This document shows, in pieces, positions 16,571 to 25,734 of a stretch of 64,000 nucleotides of DNA. The DNA is taken from contig NZ_JAPYRE010000004.1 of the NCBI RefSeq assembly GCF_029936995.1, positions 248,001-312,000 of the forward strand, given 5' to 3'. Origin of the DNA: Henriciella sp. GTDB taxonomy: Bacteria; Pseudomonadota; Alphaproteobacteria; Caulobacterales; Hyphomonadaceae. The notes under the pieces are model-generated. The model saw only the letters and a list, made by a program, of their open reading frames with translations. It ran no database searches and had not been told where the DNA came from. Within the stretch, counting starts at the first letter, position 1. Every line of letters begins with the position of its first letter. The position numbers were made by a program, and so were the translations under genes.

Positions 16571-16967
16571 TCCGCTCAAGCATGGAGTTCAGCCCATTGG
16601 AACGCTGCGCGGTCAGGGCCCCTGTAACACCTATGTTCTCAAGGAAAGCAGGCGCGTCAAAGGCGAGGATTTCGTCCTTTCGGGCATCAGAGAACAACCG
16701 GATGAGCAGGGCGATCAGGCCGGACACGATCATGGCGTCTGATTCGGCGCGCATCTTCAGTCGGTCACCCTCGCTGGCATCGAACACCATCCAGACCTGC
16801 GAGGCGCAACCGCGCACGCGGGCGTCCTCAGTCCGCTCTTCCGGTTCAAGCGCAGGGTTCTGTTTGCCAAGGTCGATGATGTGGGCGTAACGCGTTTCCC
16901 AGTCGTCGAGAAACTCGAACTCGGCAGAGATGTCGTCGGCGCGTTCCTGTACAGTCATGACAGCCAT
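16515..16967 (-). CDS. sufE: SufE family sulfur acceptor protein
   Basis: About 150 residues. The SufE fold is recognisable from the N-terminal FEFLDDWETRYAHIIDLGK, the acceptor Cys in DARVRGCASQVWM, and the later SGLIALLIRLFSDARKDEIL block. SufE takes persulfide sulfur from the cysteine desulfurase SufS for Fe-S cluster assembly in the cytoplasm. The suf operon itself is not in the window, as is common for stand-alone sufE genes. The start at ATG 16967 (MAVMTVQ) has a weak ribosome site; 16958 is an alternative. The 3' end runs 56 bp into the convergent DnaA-like gene. Confidence 0.88.
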   Translation of the reverse strand: MAVMTVQERADDISAEFEFLDDWETRYAHIIDLGKQNPALEPEERTEDARVRGCASQVWMVFDASEGDRLKMRAESDAMIVSGLIALLIRLFSDARKDEILAFDAPAFLENIGVTGALTAQRSNGLNSMLERIKSAADAQPVSDGVPGNG

Positions 16968-16983
16968 TTGGGGCGCTTTGAGA

Positions 16984-17020
16984 CAAAAGAAAACCCCGGT
17001 CCGCCAGAAACGGTCCGGGG
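16984..17020 (-). terminator. Intrinsic terminator of the exported-protein gene
   Basis: On the minus strand, a 10-bp GC-rich stem with one A-A mismatch (16994-17020, CCCCGGACCG / CGGACCGGGG with a 7-nt loop) is followed by TTTTCTTTT. It lies 28 bp after the stop of the gene at 17048-18091. Confidence 0.8.
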
Positions 17021-17047
17021 TACGAGAGATTGAAAGTATCTTTGAGT

Positions 17048-18091
17048 TTACTGGCTGACCTTGCTTATGCAACGCCCAACATCAGCCAGCGCATGTTCGC
17101 CAATGCAGAAAGGCACTTCGAAATGCTGGTGCGTGGCGGCGATGCACTGCTGCAAATTCAGCTGCGCCATGGTGAGGCAGCCTTCGGTCTGCTTTTCAGT
17201 AAGTGCGCTCTTCACGGGCGTGGCACCTGTGTCGTTCGCCCCCAGGATGCGATAGGCAGCCAGCGTGGCGATTCGGTCAGCAATCGGTTTCTTGCCGGCG
17301 GCGACGTTACTGTCCGGCAGGCCGGCCGTGCCGGAACTCTCTGGCGGGCGGATGGAAACGGCAGAGCTTGAAACATTCTCCCAGACAGAAGTTGCCCCTT
17401 GCGATCCGGCTGTAACCAGGACCGTGTCTATGCCGGGCGCGGAGAAGGCGGACACCATGCCGTTGCGTGCCGGGCGCCCGGTCAGCGAGGAAGCCCGAAG
17501 CTGGGTCGCCAGATTGCCGGAGTCGCCGATACGGCCTTTTGCCCAGCTCTGCGCCTGAAGGGTGTAGGCCTGTTCCTTGACGATAGCGGCGGTGTTGACG
17601 AGCCGCTGCGAGTCCGCCTCGACCGCGCCAAGCGCTGAACGTACTGCCGCGCGGCCACCATGCAGTGAGTGGGCGTAATCTGTATCGTTCTGCAGGCCGC
17701 GCACAACCGCATCCTTGCCATAGAAGCCTTCAACATCGCGAAGGGCGGCGCGGAATTCGGGGGTCTGCGAGGCAACCAGGGCCGAATACGCCATCCAGCC
17801 GCGTGCGAGCTGTTCTGAGTTCTGCCCGCCAAGCGTTCTCAGGGCCGCCTGGATATCTGAGGAGCTCTGGAAACTGTTACGCTTAATATCAGTGACATCG
17901 CCATGATAGGTCGCGTAAACGGCGGCAGCCGAAGCAAGTGGATCGGTCGTCGGGGCGGGCGTTTCCTGTGCAGTTGCCGCCGCCTGCACATTGAGTGGTT
18001 CGACTTCAGCAGCAGGCTGTACCTGGGCCACACCGGGCAGGGCTACAACAAGAGCGCCAAGAGTTGCTGCGCAAAGTCTGTTGAAATTCAT
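17048..18091 (-). CDS. Exported protein of unknown function with Cys-rich C-terminus
   Basis: A 347-residue protein. The start at ATG 18091 has a GAGGGAA ribosome site and gives a clear Sec signal peptide (LCAATLGALVVALPGVAQ), followed by an Ala/Pro/Thr-rich linker to about residue 55. The mature domain is mainly helical, with no membrane segment. The last 45 residues contain four cysteines (EGCLT, QQCIA, PFCIG, GRCIS), suggesting two periplasmic disulfides. I do not recognise the family. It is monocistronic with its own strong terminator and is divergent from the histidine kinase. Confidence 0.75.
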   Translation of the reverse strand: MNFNRLCAATLGALVVALPGVAQVQPAAEVEPLNVQAAATAQETPAPTTDPLASAAAVYATYHGDVTDIKRNSFQSSSDIQAALRTLGGQNSEQLARGWMAYSALVASQTPEFRAALRDVEGFYGKDAVVRGLQNDTDYAHSLHGGRAAVRSALGAVEADSQRLVNTAAIVKEQAYTLQAQSWAKGRIGDSGNLATQLRASSLTGRPARNGMVSAFSAPGIDTVLVTAGSQGATSVWENVSSSAVSIRPPESSGTAGLPDSNVAAGKKPIADRIATLAAYRILGANDTGATPVKSALTEKQTEGCLTMAQLNLQQCIAATHQHFEVPFCIGEHALADVGRCISKVSQ

Positions 18092-18208
18092 GTTCAGGTT
18101 CCCTCGCATTGGCTGACACCACAGTGGCCTATCTTTCCAGCCTTGCAAAGCGTATCGTGGAGTCGGGAGTCGGTTACGACTGAAACTTAATGTTCAGCCA
18201 GAGTGAGA

Positions 18209-19906
18209 ATGACTAACAAATCTGACCGGTCTGTTAATGCGCTGCGCCAGTCGAGGCTGACGGGACTCTTTCTCCTGTGGTTCGTGCTGACAGGCATTGC
18301 GGCTGCCACTCTGACGGGTGGCGGGGTGGCCCCGTACATTACCGGCCCGGCACTGGTCCTGTCCCTGTTTCCAGCAATACTTACCCTGTTCGTCGCGCTG
18401 GCAGGACGGGCCTGGCCGAGCAGCGTCCAGGCCGCACTTGTATGTCTGCCGTGGCTGTTGATGAGTAGCGTTTTCGTGATGCTGACCGGCGGCATTTCCT
18501 CGCCCGCCCTCGTTTTCGCGGTTTTTCCCCCGCTTTTTGCACTGGCTTTCGGCTGGCGCATGCTGGCTATTGAAGCGGCTGTCTTCTCGCTGATGTCAGC
18601 CCTGCTGGCCATCAGCCTGTCGGCCTTCTCGGCGGACTTTCCGGCGGCCAGCGATCTGGCCCGGACAGGAGAAGCATTCGCTATTGCCGGGCTTTGCCTG
18701 CTGCCCTTTCTCATTGCCGGTTTCCGCCAGCACCGGGCAGACCCTCCGAAAGCGGCCACAAGCCCTGAGCCCCTCACGAAGACAGACCTCCCTGTCGAGA
18801 CGGCCGCTCCGGCTAACAGCGCAGCAGAAGGGCTGGAGCCGCTCGAGACGGTTCCTGACGCACATGAAGAACGCCGCGCCATCGTCGACCTGACAAGGGA
18901 AGGACATGTCCGTTCGGTATCAGGAGACCTGCCTGACGGCCTGTCCCTAAAGCCCGGCATGGGCTTCACCGATGCTTTTCCCGAGGAGACACGTGCCCCC
19001 TTGTTATTGCACATGACCAATGGGGGAACGTTCCGCCACCCCGTCAAAGGGGGCGGGGCTGTTGAATTGACCGTTGACCGCCACGACCTCGGGGCGCGCG
19101 TCTTTATTCTCGATGTCGCCGACATAGAGGCCGGGCTGGCCGAAACCGGGAAGGCAAGTTCGACTATCGCAGCAGAGGCCGAGGCGGCACTGGCTGAGCG
19201 GACTGCCTTTTTCGCGAGTCTCAGCCATGAGCTGAAAACGCCGCTGAATGCAATTCTCGGCTTTACCGAAATCATGCGCATGGAACTGCGCGGCGAGATG
19301 CCCGACGCCTACAAGGATTATGCCTCGCTGATCCATGAAAGCGGGCAGGACCTGCTGTTGATGGTTGAGGATATTCTTGATTACGCCCGCACTGAAGCGG
19401 GAGAGGTGCAGCTTGACTGTGAGCCTGTCGACCTTGTCGCAAGCGCCCGGTCGGTCATGGAGCAGTTGTCGGGACAGGCCCATCGCACCGGTGTCAGGGT
19501 GAGCCTTCAGGCCACCGGAGAGGTCTGGGCGCTGGCAGATGTACGCGCAGTCCGCCAGATCTGGCAGAACCTGCTTTCAAATGCGCTGAAATATTCAGAA
19601 GAGGGGGGAGTGGTCACGCTCGATGCGCGCGCCGGAAAGGAGGTTGTCGGCCTGTCCGTACGCGACCATGGCGCAGGCATGGACGCCGAAGACCTCGACC
19701 GTATTGCCCGGCCTTTCCAGCAGGGACGCAATGCCAAGGGCCGGACCGGTACGGGACTTGGCCTTGCAGTCGTGAAATCCTTTGCGGATGCAATGCAAGG
19801 CAAGGTCATCATAGATACTGCGCCCGGACGGGGCACGCGCGTGCGGGTCATGTTGCCAAAGATCGATGCAGAGCAGTATGCACCAATGGAAGATGCCGCC
19901 GAATAG
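18209..19906 (+). CDS. Membrane-bound sensor histidine kinase
   Basis: About 565 residues. The N-terminal 160 residues contain about six membrane helices in pairs, followed by a linker, a PAS-like region (about 230-315) and a HisKA/HATPase_c kinase core. Visible boxes are the H-box FFASLSHELKTPLNAILGF, N-box IWQNLLSNALKYSEEGG, G1 DHGAGMDAEDL and G2 GRTGTGLGLAVVKSF. The H-box sequence is of the PleC/DivJ type found in alphaproteobacteria; membrane helices plus PAS fit DivJ-like kinases, but that name is not proved. No response regulator is adjacent, so the partner is elsewhere. Start: ATG 18209, with GTG 18203 as alternative. Confidence 0.88.
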   Translation: MTNKSDRSVNALRQSRLTGLFLLWFVLTGIAAATLTGGGVAPYITGPALVLSLFPAILTLFVALAGRAWPSSVQAALVCLPWLLMSSVFVMLTGGISSPALVFAVFPPLFALAFGWRMLAIEAAVFSLMSALLAISLSAFSADFPAASDLARTGEAFAIAGLCLLPFLIAGFRQHRADPPKAATSPEPLTKTDLPVETAAPANSAAEGLEPLETVPDAHEERRAIVDLTREGHVRSVSGDLPDGLSLKPGMGFTDAFPEETRAPLLLHMTNGGTFRHPVKGGGAVELTVDRHDLGARVFILDVADIEAGLAETGKASSTIAAEAEAALAERTAFFASLSHELKTPLNAILGFTEIMRMELRGEMPDAYKDYASLIHESGQDLLLMVEDILDYARTEAGEVQLDCEPVDLVASARSVMEQLSGQAHRTGVRVSLQATGEVWALADVRAVRQIWQNLLSNALKYSEEGGVVTLDARAGKEVVGLSVRDHGAGMDAEDLDRIARPFQQGRNAKGRTGTGLGLAVVKSFADAMQGKVIIDTAPGRGTRVRVMLPKIDAEQYAPMEDAAE

Positions 19907-19932
19907 CCGTGTTGGCGCATGCGTCGGCTCGC

Positions 19933-20184
19933 TCAGCCCTGGCGCTGTTCGATCCGGGTTTCGCGGATCAGCAGGGCGAAGCTTGAAATAATGAGGCAGC
20001 CCAGCACCACAAAAGCCACTTCGACAGGAAAGACCCCAAGGCTGACAACTTCGCTGGCACGCCCGGCAATCATTTCGGTATTGGCGGTGTTCACCGGCAC
20101 GGCCTGTTCGCTGGCAAGGCCGGGGGCCTGCATGAGGGGCGAGCTGAAGAACTTTGAAAACAAGGTCATGATTGCGTGTGCCAT
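19933..20184 (-). CDS. Small single-pass membrane protein, hypothetical
   Basis: An 83-residue frame ending with one hydrophobic helix (VEVAFVVLGCLIISSFALLI) and a basic RETRIEQRQG tail, consistent with a membrane protein. No clear ribosome site is seen at the proposed ATG 20184 (MAHAIM) or at ATG 20169 (MTLFSK), so the start is uncertain. It is convergent with the histidine kinase and divergent from the DUF1491 gene. No family recognised. Confidence 0.5.
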   Translation of the reverse strand: MAHAIMTLFSKFFSSPLMQAPGLASEQAVPVNTANTEMIAGRASEVVSLGVFPVEVAFVVLGCLIISSFALLIRETRIEQRQG

Positions 20185-20260
20185 ATGGTTACCGAAATCT
20201 TTATTTGGAACACATGCTGCAATCAACATGCCGGAATAGGGCAACAGGCGGGAATTTGCG

Positions 20261-20620
20261 ATGCAGGAAGAGAGACTTCCAAGCTGGATATGGGTTGATG
20301 CGCTGATACGCCGTGTCCAGGCGGCCGGCGCGGCCTGTTTCGTGGTCCAGTCGGGAGACCGCGAGCGCGGCGATGTCCTGGTCAAGGTTGCAGACCTTGC
20401 AGGCATGGCGCGCGGCTATGTCCCGCGTACGAGCATGGAAGGGGTGCGCGTATTTTCCGACCTGCGGCTTCAGGGAATTGGCGAGAGCGAAGCCGACATC
20501 GATTCCTATGTCGCACGCACCCGGGCGCGCGATCCAGACCTCTGGGTTCTCGAGATAGAGGACAGGCAGGCACGCCATTTCATCACCGAGCCGGTGGAGA
20601 CGCCGGACACGTCTGATTAA
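20261..20620 (+). CDS. DUF1491 family protein
   Basis: A 119-residue cytoplasmic protein with the family features WVDALIRRVQAAGAACFVV, GDVLVKV and a C-terminal ARTRARDPDLWVLEIEDRQ. DUF1491 proteins are small and restricted mainly to alphaproteobacteria; no function is established. It ends 90 bp before tdk in the same direction. Confidence 0.8.
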   Translation: MQEERLPSWIWVDALIRRVQAAGAACFVVQSGDRERGDVLVKVADLAGMARGYVPRTSMEGVRVFSDLRLQGIGESEADIDSYVARTRARDPDLWVLEIEDRQARHFITEPVETPDTSD

Positions 20621-20710
20621 GCTACAGGAACGGTCTTGGCAGGTCTGGTGGAAAGTCGCATCACTGGGCATCCGACAAGGCCCACAGCATAGCGTGAGGA
20701 GGCCAGCTGC

Positions 20711-21301
20711 TTGGCAAAGCTCTATTTCACCTATTCGGCAATGAATGCCGGTAAGACGACAATCCTGCTCCAGTCAGCCTACAATTACCGCGAGCGCGGA
20801 ATGCAGGTGATGTTGTGGACGTCTGGACACTATAGCGACGAGGCGGGCGAGCGCGCAGATATCTGCTCTCGTATCGGTCTCCAGGCGGATGCCCGGCTGT
20901 ACCGTGACGGGCTGGATATGTTCGAGGTCATCTCCGCGCGCAAGAATGACGGGCCGCTGAATGCGGTCTTTGTCGATGAAGCCCAGTTTCTTGATCCTGA
21001 CCAGGTCTGGCAACTGGCCCGTGTGGCTGACGGGCTGGGTGTGCCGGTGATGTGTTACGGCCTGCGTACCGATTTTCAGGGCAAGCTATTTCCGGGCTCC
21101 GCAGAGCTTCTGGCGATTGCCGACCAGCTACGTGAGGTGAGAACCATCTGTCATTGCGGGCGCAAGGCGACGATGACGGCTCGCCTCGGAGCAGACGGCA
21201 TGGCTATCACGGAAGGCGCCCAGGTCGAGGTCGAGAAGACGAATTATGTCTCGCTCTGCCGGCGTCACTGGGAAGAAGTGACCCATATCCATCCCGGCTG
21301 A
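20711..21301 (+). CDS. tdk: Thymidine kinase
   Basis: A 196-residue type II thymidine kinase that phosphorylates thymidine with ATP in the salvage pathway. The P-loop is at the N-terminus (YSAMNAGKTTILLQSA), with DEAQF as the Walker B/catalytic region and a zinc-binding lasso domain (CHCGRKA and LCRRHW). The start codon is TTG at 20711, supported by AGGAGG 8 nt upstream and by the protein beginning exactly at the family N-terminus. Length is normal for the family. Confidence 0.95.
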   Translation: MAKLYFTYSAMNAGKTTILLQSAYNYRERGMQVMLWTSGHYSDEAGERADICSRIGLQADARLYRDGLDMFEVISARKNDGPLNAVFVDEAQFLDPDQVWQLARVADGLGVPVMCYGLRTDFQGKLFPGSAELLAIADQLREVRTICHCGRKATMTARLGADGMAITEGAQVEVEKTNYVSLCRRHWEEVTHIHPG

Positions 21302-21311
21302 AGACCGGGAT
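21291..21311 (+). terminator. Hairpin over the tdk stop codon
   Basis: A perfect 7-bp stem ATCCCGG/CCGGGAT with a 7-nt loop overlaps the tdk stop codon. It has no following U-run, so termination is uncertain; it may just protect the 3' end. Confidence 0.35.
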
Positions 21312-21437
21312 AAAATTCCATTCAGGCACGAAAAAAGGCAAAGCGCGCGCAAGATGATCCTGCGATTGCCGTCTCCTGCGCCCAATCCGGCCCCAATTCG
21401 GGGGCAGGGTGAAATCATGGCGAGAAGGAGAGCCGCG

Positions 21438-21977
21438 ATGAGCGAACGGCGCAATGCAATACTCGGGCTGGCTGTGATTGTCGTGTTTATCACGTCCGGC
21501 ATGATGGCGAATGCACAGACACGCACTCCGGAAAAAGTGCCTGCCGACATTGATTACCGGGGATTTGCGCAGGTCAGCGAGAAGGTCATGACCTATCGGG
21601 AATCCCGCAAGGTCAGCCTTGCAGGGTTCAATGAAATGCGCACCCAGCCGGATACGATCATCCTCGATACCCGTAGCCGGGCAGCCTATGAGGCGGGTCA
21701 CATCCGGGGCGCTGTGCACCTGAATTTTTCGGACATCACGGATGAGGCGCTGGCGGACCTGATCCCCACGCGCGACACACGCATCCTGATTTACTGCAAT
21801 AACAACTTCACTGACGATGCCAGGCCAGTGATGCTCAAGCGTTCACCCTTCGCGCTCAACATCCCGACATTCATCACCCTGTACGGCTATGGATACGAGA
21901 ACATCTACGAGCTTGGCGAGCAGGTTTCGATCCATGATGCGGACGTCTACTGGACGGGGCTGCGGCAGGCCTCCTGA
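21438..21977 (+). CDS. Exported rhodanese-like domain protein
   Basis: About 179 residues. ATG 21438 is chosen because AAGGAG lies 7 nt upstream and gives a signal peptide (ILGLAVIVVFITSGMMANAQ), so the protein is probably periplasmic. The rhodanese domain follows: ILDTRSRAAYEAGHIRGAVHLNF and the active-site loop IYCNNNFTDDARP with Cys as the sulfur-carrying residue. The active loop is longer and less basic than in thiosulfate sulfurtransferases, so substrate is open. It begins about 140 bp after tdk. Confidence 0.82.
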   Translation: MSERRNAILGLAVIVVFITSGMMANAQTRTPEKVPADIDYRGFAQVSEKVMTYRESRKVSLAGFNEMRTQPDTIILDTRSRAAYEAGHIRGAVHLNFSDITDEALADLIPTRDTRILIYCNNNFTDDARPVMLKRSPFALNIPTFITLYGYGYENIYELGEQVSIHDADVYWTGLRQAS

Positions 21978-22140
21978 AGGGTACGTTGGCGTGTAACCGG
22001 CCCCGTCTATCCCCGGCGGGGCACCGGGTTTGGCGGTTTCCCGGCTGTTTTAGTTCTGCTAAAGTGATCATTTGCTGCCTTGCACAATAGCTGCATCGCC
22101 GTCATCTGACAGGCGAACCAGCCAGTTTCAGGATTTGAGA

Positions 22141-22956
22141 ATGACGACTGCCAGTACAGAGACAGCCGCCCCACGCGTCAATCCGAACGCGCCGACAGAG
22201 GAAACCGTCGTGTCGGTCGAGCATTACACCGACCGGCTCTTTTCCTTCCGTATCTCCCGCCCGCAAAGCTTTCGCTTCCGTTCGGGCGAGTTCGTAATGA
22301 TCGGCCTGCCGCGCGAAAACGGCAAACCGCTTCTGCGCGCCTATTCGGTCGCTTCGCCGGCCTGGGATGACACGCTGGAATTCTACTCGATCAAGGTGCC
22401 GGACGGCCCGCTGACCTCGCGCCTCCAGAACATCAAGGAAGGCGACAAGGTTCTGCTCGGCAAGAAGCCAACAGGCACGCTCGTGCTCGATGCACTGACG
22501 CCCGGCAAGCGCCTCTACCTCTTCTCCACCGGGACCGGCTTTGCGCCGTTTGCAAGCCTGATCCGCGATCCGGAAACCTATGAGAAGTTCGAGGACGTGA
22601 TCGTCACCCATACCTGCCGCCAGAATGGTGAGCTGAAATACTCCGCCCGCCTTGTCGAGGATCTGGTGAACGACCCGCTCGTCGGCGAGATGGTGCATGG
22701 CAAGCTGCGCCTGTTCACGACCTGCACGCAGGAAGAGTTCGAGCGCATGGGCCGGCCAACCGATCTCATCCGCTCAGGTGATCTTTTCAAATCCCTCGAT
22801 GTGCCACCCATGGATCCGTCCACCGACCGGGCGATGATCTGCGGCTCCATGCCGATGACGCTCGAAATGAAAGAGCTGATGCAGGAGGCCGGTCTCACCG
22901 AGGGGTCAAACGCCGCCCCGGCTGAGTTCGTTATTGAAAAGGCCTTCGTGGGGTAG
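22141..22956 (+). CDS. fpr: Ferredoxin--NADP+ reductase
   Basis: A 271-residue flavoenzyme that moves electrons between NADPH and ferredoxin or flavodoxin in the cytoplasm. FAD-binding motif LLRAYSVASPAW, the NADP-binding STGTGFAPFASLIRDPETY, and CGSMPMTLEMKELM are visible. The C-terminus, FVIEKAFVG, ends in the short bacterial-type tail. This is the subclass I (Azotobacter/Rhodobacter-like) Fpr. ATG 22141 is used; the frame is open 69 bp upstream but without a ribosome site. Confidence 0.93.
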   Translation: MTTASTETAAPRVNPNAPTEETVVSVEHYTDRLFSFRISRPQSFRFRSGEFVMIGLPRENGKPLLRAYSVASPAWDDTLEFYSIKVPDGPLTSRLQNIKEGDKVLLGKKPTGTLVLDALTPGKRLYLFSTGTGFAPFASLIRDPETYEKFEDVIVTHTCRQNGELKYSARLVEDLVNDPLVGEMVHGKLRLFTTCTQEEFERMGRPTDLIRSGDLFKSLDVPPMDPSTDRAMICGSMPMTLEMKELMQEAGLTEGSNAAPAEFVIEKAFVG

Positions 22957-22978
22957 CAATCTTGCGCGCATAGTTCTT

Positions 22979-23437
22979 GTGCGTAATTTCACCCCGGCGG
23001 ATGGTCCCGCTTTCAAGGCGCTCAATCTCGCCTGGATCGAACAGATGTTCGATGTCGAGGCCTCCGACCTTGCCCAGCTGGATGATCCCCAGGCGACGAT
23101 TATAGATCTTGGCGGGCGTGTATTAATCGCTGAAGTCGATGGCGAGCCTGTCGGCACGGCCGGCCTTGTTGCCGGACATGCGCCAGGCACGCTCGAACTC
23201 GTCAAGATGAGCGCGCGCGATGACATGCGTGGCAAGGGGGTCGGCAAGGCCCTGATGGCGGCCTGCATTGAAACGGCACGCGAGGTAGGGGCGAAATGTA
23301 TCTGGCTGGAATCAAACCGGAAACTTGATGCCGCGCTCGGTCTCTACAAGGCGGCGGGATTCCGTGAACTGACCGGGGAAGAGATGGCGGACACGCCATA
23401 CACACGCTGTGATATCCAGATGGTTCTGGAGCTTTGA
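22979..23437 (+). CDS. GNAT family N-acetyltransferase
   Basis: About 152 residues. The acetyl-CoA binding motif A is seen in LVKMSARDDMRGKGVGKALM (R-x-x-G-x-G/A type) and the C-terminal block in CIWLESNRKLDAALGLYKAAGF. GNAT enzymes transfer acetyl from acetyl-CoA to amines or protein N-termini; the substrate is unknown. The start is unclear: GTG 22979 gives the usual VRNFTPADG beginning, while TTG 22934 would overlap fpr. It probably shares the fpr transcript. Confidence 0.85.
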   Translation: MRNFTPADGPAFKALNLAWIEQMFDVEASDLAQLDDPQATIIDLGGRVLIAEVDGEPVGTAGLVAGHAPGTLELVKMSARDDMRGKGVGKALMAACIETAREVGAKCIWLESNRKLDAALGLYKAAGFRELTGEEMADTPYTRCDIQMVLEL

Positions 23438-23685
23438 GGCGCCGCGGCAGCATATATCTCAAACGGTTCGCCTTGATTGCCGGGGCGATATTCGTGCTGA
23501 CGGGGGTCGCCGCATTGGTGGGAGACGCCGATGAAGCCGCTCCAAGCAAGAAAACAGCTGTCTTCGTCAGGGCTTTACGCAGTCTGCGGGAAGCCTTTGG
23601 CGATCCGGGCGGTGGTATCGCCATGATTGCAGTGGGGCTGCTACTCGGCGGGCTTCTCTATTGGGCAGCCGGACGCAACTCCTGA
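23434..23685 (+). CDS. Small two-helix membrane protein, hypothetical
   Basis: An 83-residue frame that begins with TTG overlapping the GNAT stop codon by 4 bp, with a GGAG site just upstream. It has two hydrophobic helices (about 11-30 and 60-77) separated by a charged loop. No recognised family. The tight overlap supports it as a coupled real gene. It ends immediately before the convergent aroC stop codon. Confidence 0.55.
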   Translation: MRRRGSIYLKRFALIAGAIFVLTGVAALVGDADEAAPSKKTAVFVRALRSLREAFGDPGGGIAMIAVGLLLGGLLYWAAGRNS

Positions 23686-24774
23686 TTAGCCCATCTGCCC
23701 GCGATGGCGCAATTTAGCGTCCGCCAGCACGCAGGCCAGCATCGCTTCGGCGACCGGTACGGCACGGATGCCGACGCACGGATCATGACGCCCCTTGGTG
23801 CGCACATCGACCTCCTCGCCATCGCGCGTCACGGACCGTGTCACCGTCAGGATGGAGGACGTTGGCTTGATCGCAACGCGCACCACCACATCCTGTCCCG
23901 TCGATATGCCGCCAGCCACACCGCCATTATTGTTCGAAAGGAAGCGCACGCCTTCATTTCCCATGCGCATCTCGTCTGCATTCTCCTCGCCCGATAGGGC
24001 TGCTGCACCGAAGCCTGCGCCGATCTCGACACCCTTGGCGGCATTGATGCTCATCATGGCCGCGGCCAGCTCTCCGTCGAGCTTGCCATAGACCGGCGCC
24101 CCCCAGCCGGCTGGCACGCCTGAAGCCCGCACTTCGACCACTGCGCCAGAGCTTGAGCCTGCCTTGCGGGTTTCGTCCAGGAAGGTTTCCCATTTTTGTG
24201 CGGCGCCTTCGTCCGGACACCAGAACGGGTTCTTCGTCGTTTCGTCCCAGTCCCAGGCCTCCCGGTCGATCATGTGCGGGCCGATCTGGACGACCGCGCC
24301 CCGGATCAGGATATCTTCGCCGATCACCCGGCGCGCCACGGCACCGGCTGCCACACGGGCTGCGGTTTCACGTGCGGAGCTGCGCCCGCCGCCGCGATAG
24401 TCGCGTACGCCATATTTCTGGTCGTAAGGATAGTCGGCATGTCCGGGCCGGTAGCGGTCGCGGATCTCGGAATAGTCCTTCGAGCGCTGGTCTGTATTCT
24501 CGATCATCATCGAGATGGGTGTGCCAGTCGTGACCTGGCCATCGGTCCGGTCATCCTCGAAGACACCGGAGAGGATTTTCACCGCATCCGGTTCCTTGCG
24601 CTGCGTGACGAAGCGGCTGGTGCCCGGCTTGCGCGCGTCGAGATAGGTCTGCACCCAGGCCTCGTCGAGCTTCAGGCCTGGCGGGCAGCCATCGACCACG
24701 CAGCCAAGCGCGGCGCCGTGGCTTTCGCCCCAGGTGGTGACACGGAAGAGGTGGCCGAAAGTGTTATGCGACAT
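23686..24774 (-). CDS. aroC: Chorismate synthase
   Basis: A 362-residue enzyme that makes chorismate from 5-enolpyruvylshikimate 3-phosphate, the last step of the shikimate pathway, using reduced FMN. Family signatures are present: [18 protein letters not shown] near the N-terminus, [16 protein letters not shown], and [21 protein letters not shown] near the C-terminus. Length is normal. It is divergent from the SDR gene with a 150-bp gap and convergent with the preceding small gene. Confidence 0.97.
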   Translation of the reverse strand: MSHNTFGHLFRVTTWGESHGAALGCVVDGCPPGLKLDEAWVQTYLDARKPGTSRFVTQRKEPDAVKILSGVFEDDRTDGQVTTGTPISMMIENTDQRSKDYSEIRDRYRPGHADYPYDQKYGVRDYRGGGRSSARETAARVAAGAVARRVIGEDILIRGAVVQIGPHMIDREAWDWDETTKNPFWCPDEGAAQKWETFLDETRKAGSSSGAVVEVRASGVPAGWGAPVYGKLDGELAAAMMSINAAKGVEIGAGFGAAALSGEENADEMRMGNEGVRFLSNNNGGVAGGISTGQDVVVRVAIKPTSSILTVTRSVTRDGEEVDVRTKGRHDPCVGIRAVPVAEAMLACVLADAKLRHRGQMG

Positions 24775-24927
24775 GCAGGGCCTTGAAGCGCAAAACGGTG
24801 TCTTTGAACAGATGCACGGGCGGGTTTATCGCAAAAATCATCGCTTAAATTTCGGCGTGTGGCTCATTGATAAGTCCCTGAAAGGGAATAGGCTCGTGTC
24901 CACGAAACCATAAAGGGCAGGACCATT

Positions 24928-25683
24928 ATGACTTACGACTTCTCCGGCAAGAATGCGGTTGTGACAGGCGCGAGCCGTGGCATCGGCGCAGCGATTGCAA
25001 GAACGCTTGCCGAGGATGGCGCCCGCGTCTGCCTCGTGGCGCGCAACACCGAGGCGCTGGAAGAACTTGCAAAGGACCTGCCGAACGATCCGGTCGTCCT
25101 GCATGCCGATCTCGGTTCGCATGATGGCTGGAAGCCGCTGGCGGAAGCCATTCTCGAACAGCTCGGGCCTGTCGATGTCCTCGTCAACAATGCTGGCGTC
25201 AGCGTGCATGAGCCAGCCGGTAAAGTGACGGAAGAAGGGCTCGACGCGACGCTCAATATCAACGTCCGCAACCTGATCCTGCTCACTGACGCGCTGACCG
25301 AAAGCCTGAAATCCCGCAGGGGCAATATCGTCAACATCTCTTCTGTCTCGGCCAGCACAGGCAGTGTCGGCCAAATTGCCTATTCGGCCTCCAAGGGCGC
25401 GGTGAACTCGATGACGCGCAACATGTCGATTGACCTTGGCCGGGCCGGGGTGCGGGTGAATGCCGTCGCGCCGGGCGTCATTGATGACGGCATGTGGAAG
25501 ACTGCCTTTGAGAGCGGGCTTGATCGCGACAAGACGATGCAACGGATCGGAAAGGTCGTGCCGCTGGAAGGGCGCTGGGGCAGTGCGCAGAACATTGCTG
25601 ACGCGGTCGCCTTCCTCGCCTCCGGCAAGGCGGATTATGTCACGGGACAGGTTCTGCGCGTCGATGGCGGTATTCTGGCGTGA
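24928..25683 (+). CDS. SDR family oxidoreductase
   Basis: A 251-residue classical short-chain dehydrogenase. The cofactor site is GASRGIGAAIA (residues about 12-22), the NNAG motif is VLVNNAGVSVHE, and the catalytic residues are Ser in VNISSVSAS and Tyr/Lys in YSASKGAVNSM. The C-terminus YVTGQVLRVDGG is typical. Probably an NAD(P)-dependent alcohol or ketoacyl reductase; specificity is not readable. An AGGA ribosome site precedes the ATG. Confidence 0.9.
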   Translation: MTYDFSGKNAVVTGASRGIGAAIARTLAEDGARVCLVARNTEALEELAKDLPNDPVVLHADLGSHDGWKPLAEAILEQLGPVDVLVNNAGVSVHEPAGKVTEEGLDATLNINVRNLILLTDALTESLKSRRGNIVNISSVSASTGSVGQIAYSASKGAVNSMTRNMSIDLGRAGVRVNAVAPGVIDDGMWKTAFESGLDRDKTMQRIGKVVPLEGRWGSAQNIADAVAFLASGKADYVTGQVLRVDGGILA

Positions 25684-25734
25684 TGCTCGACCTATATGAG
25701 CCTGACAGGGCACTGCCGATACAGGATACAAGCC

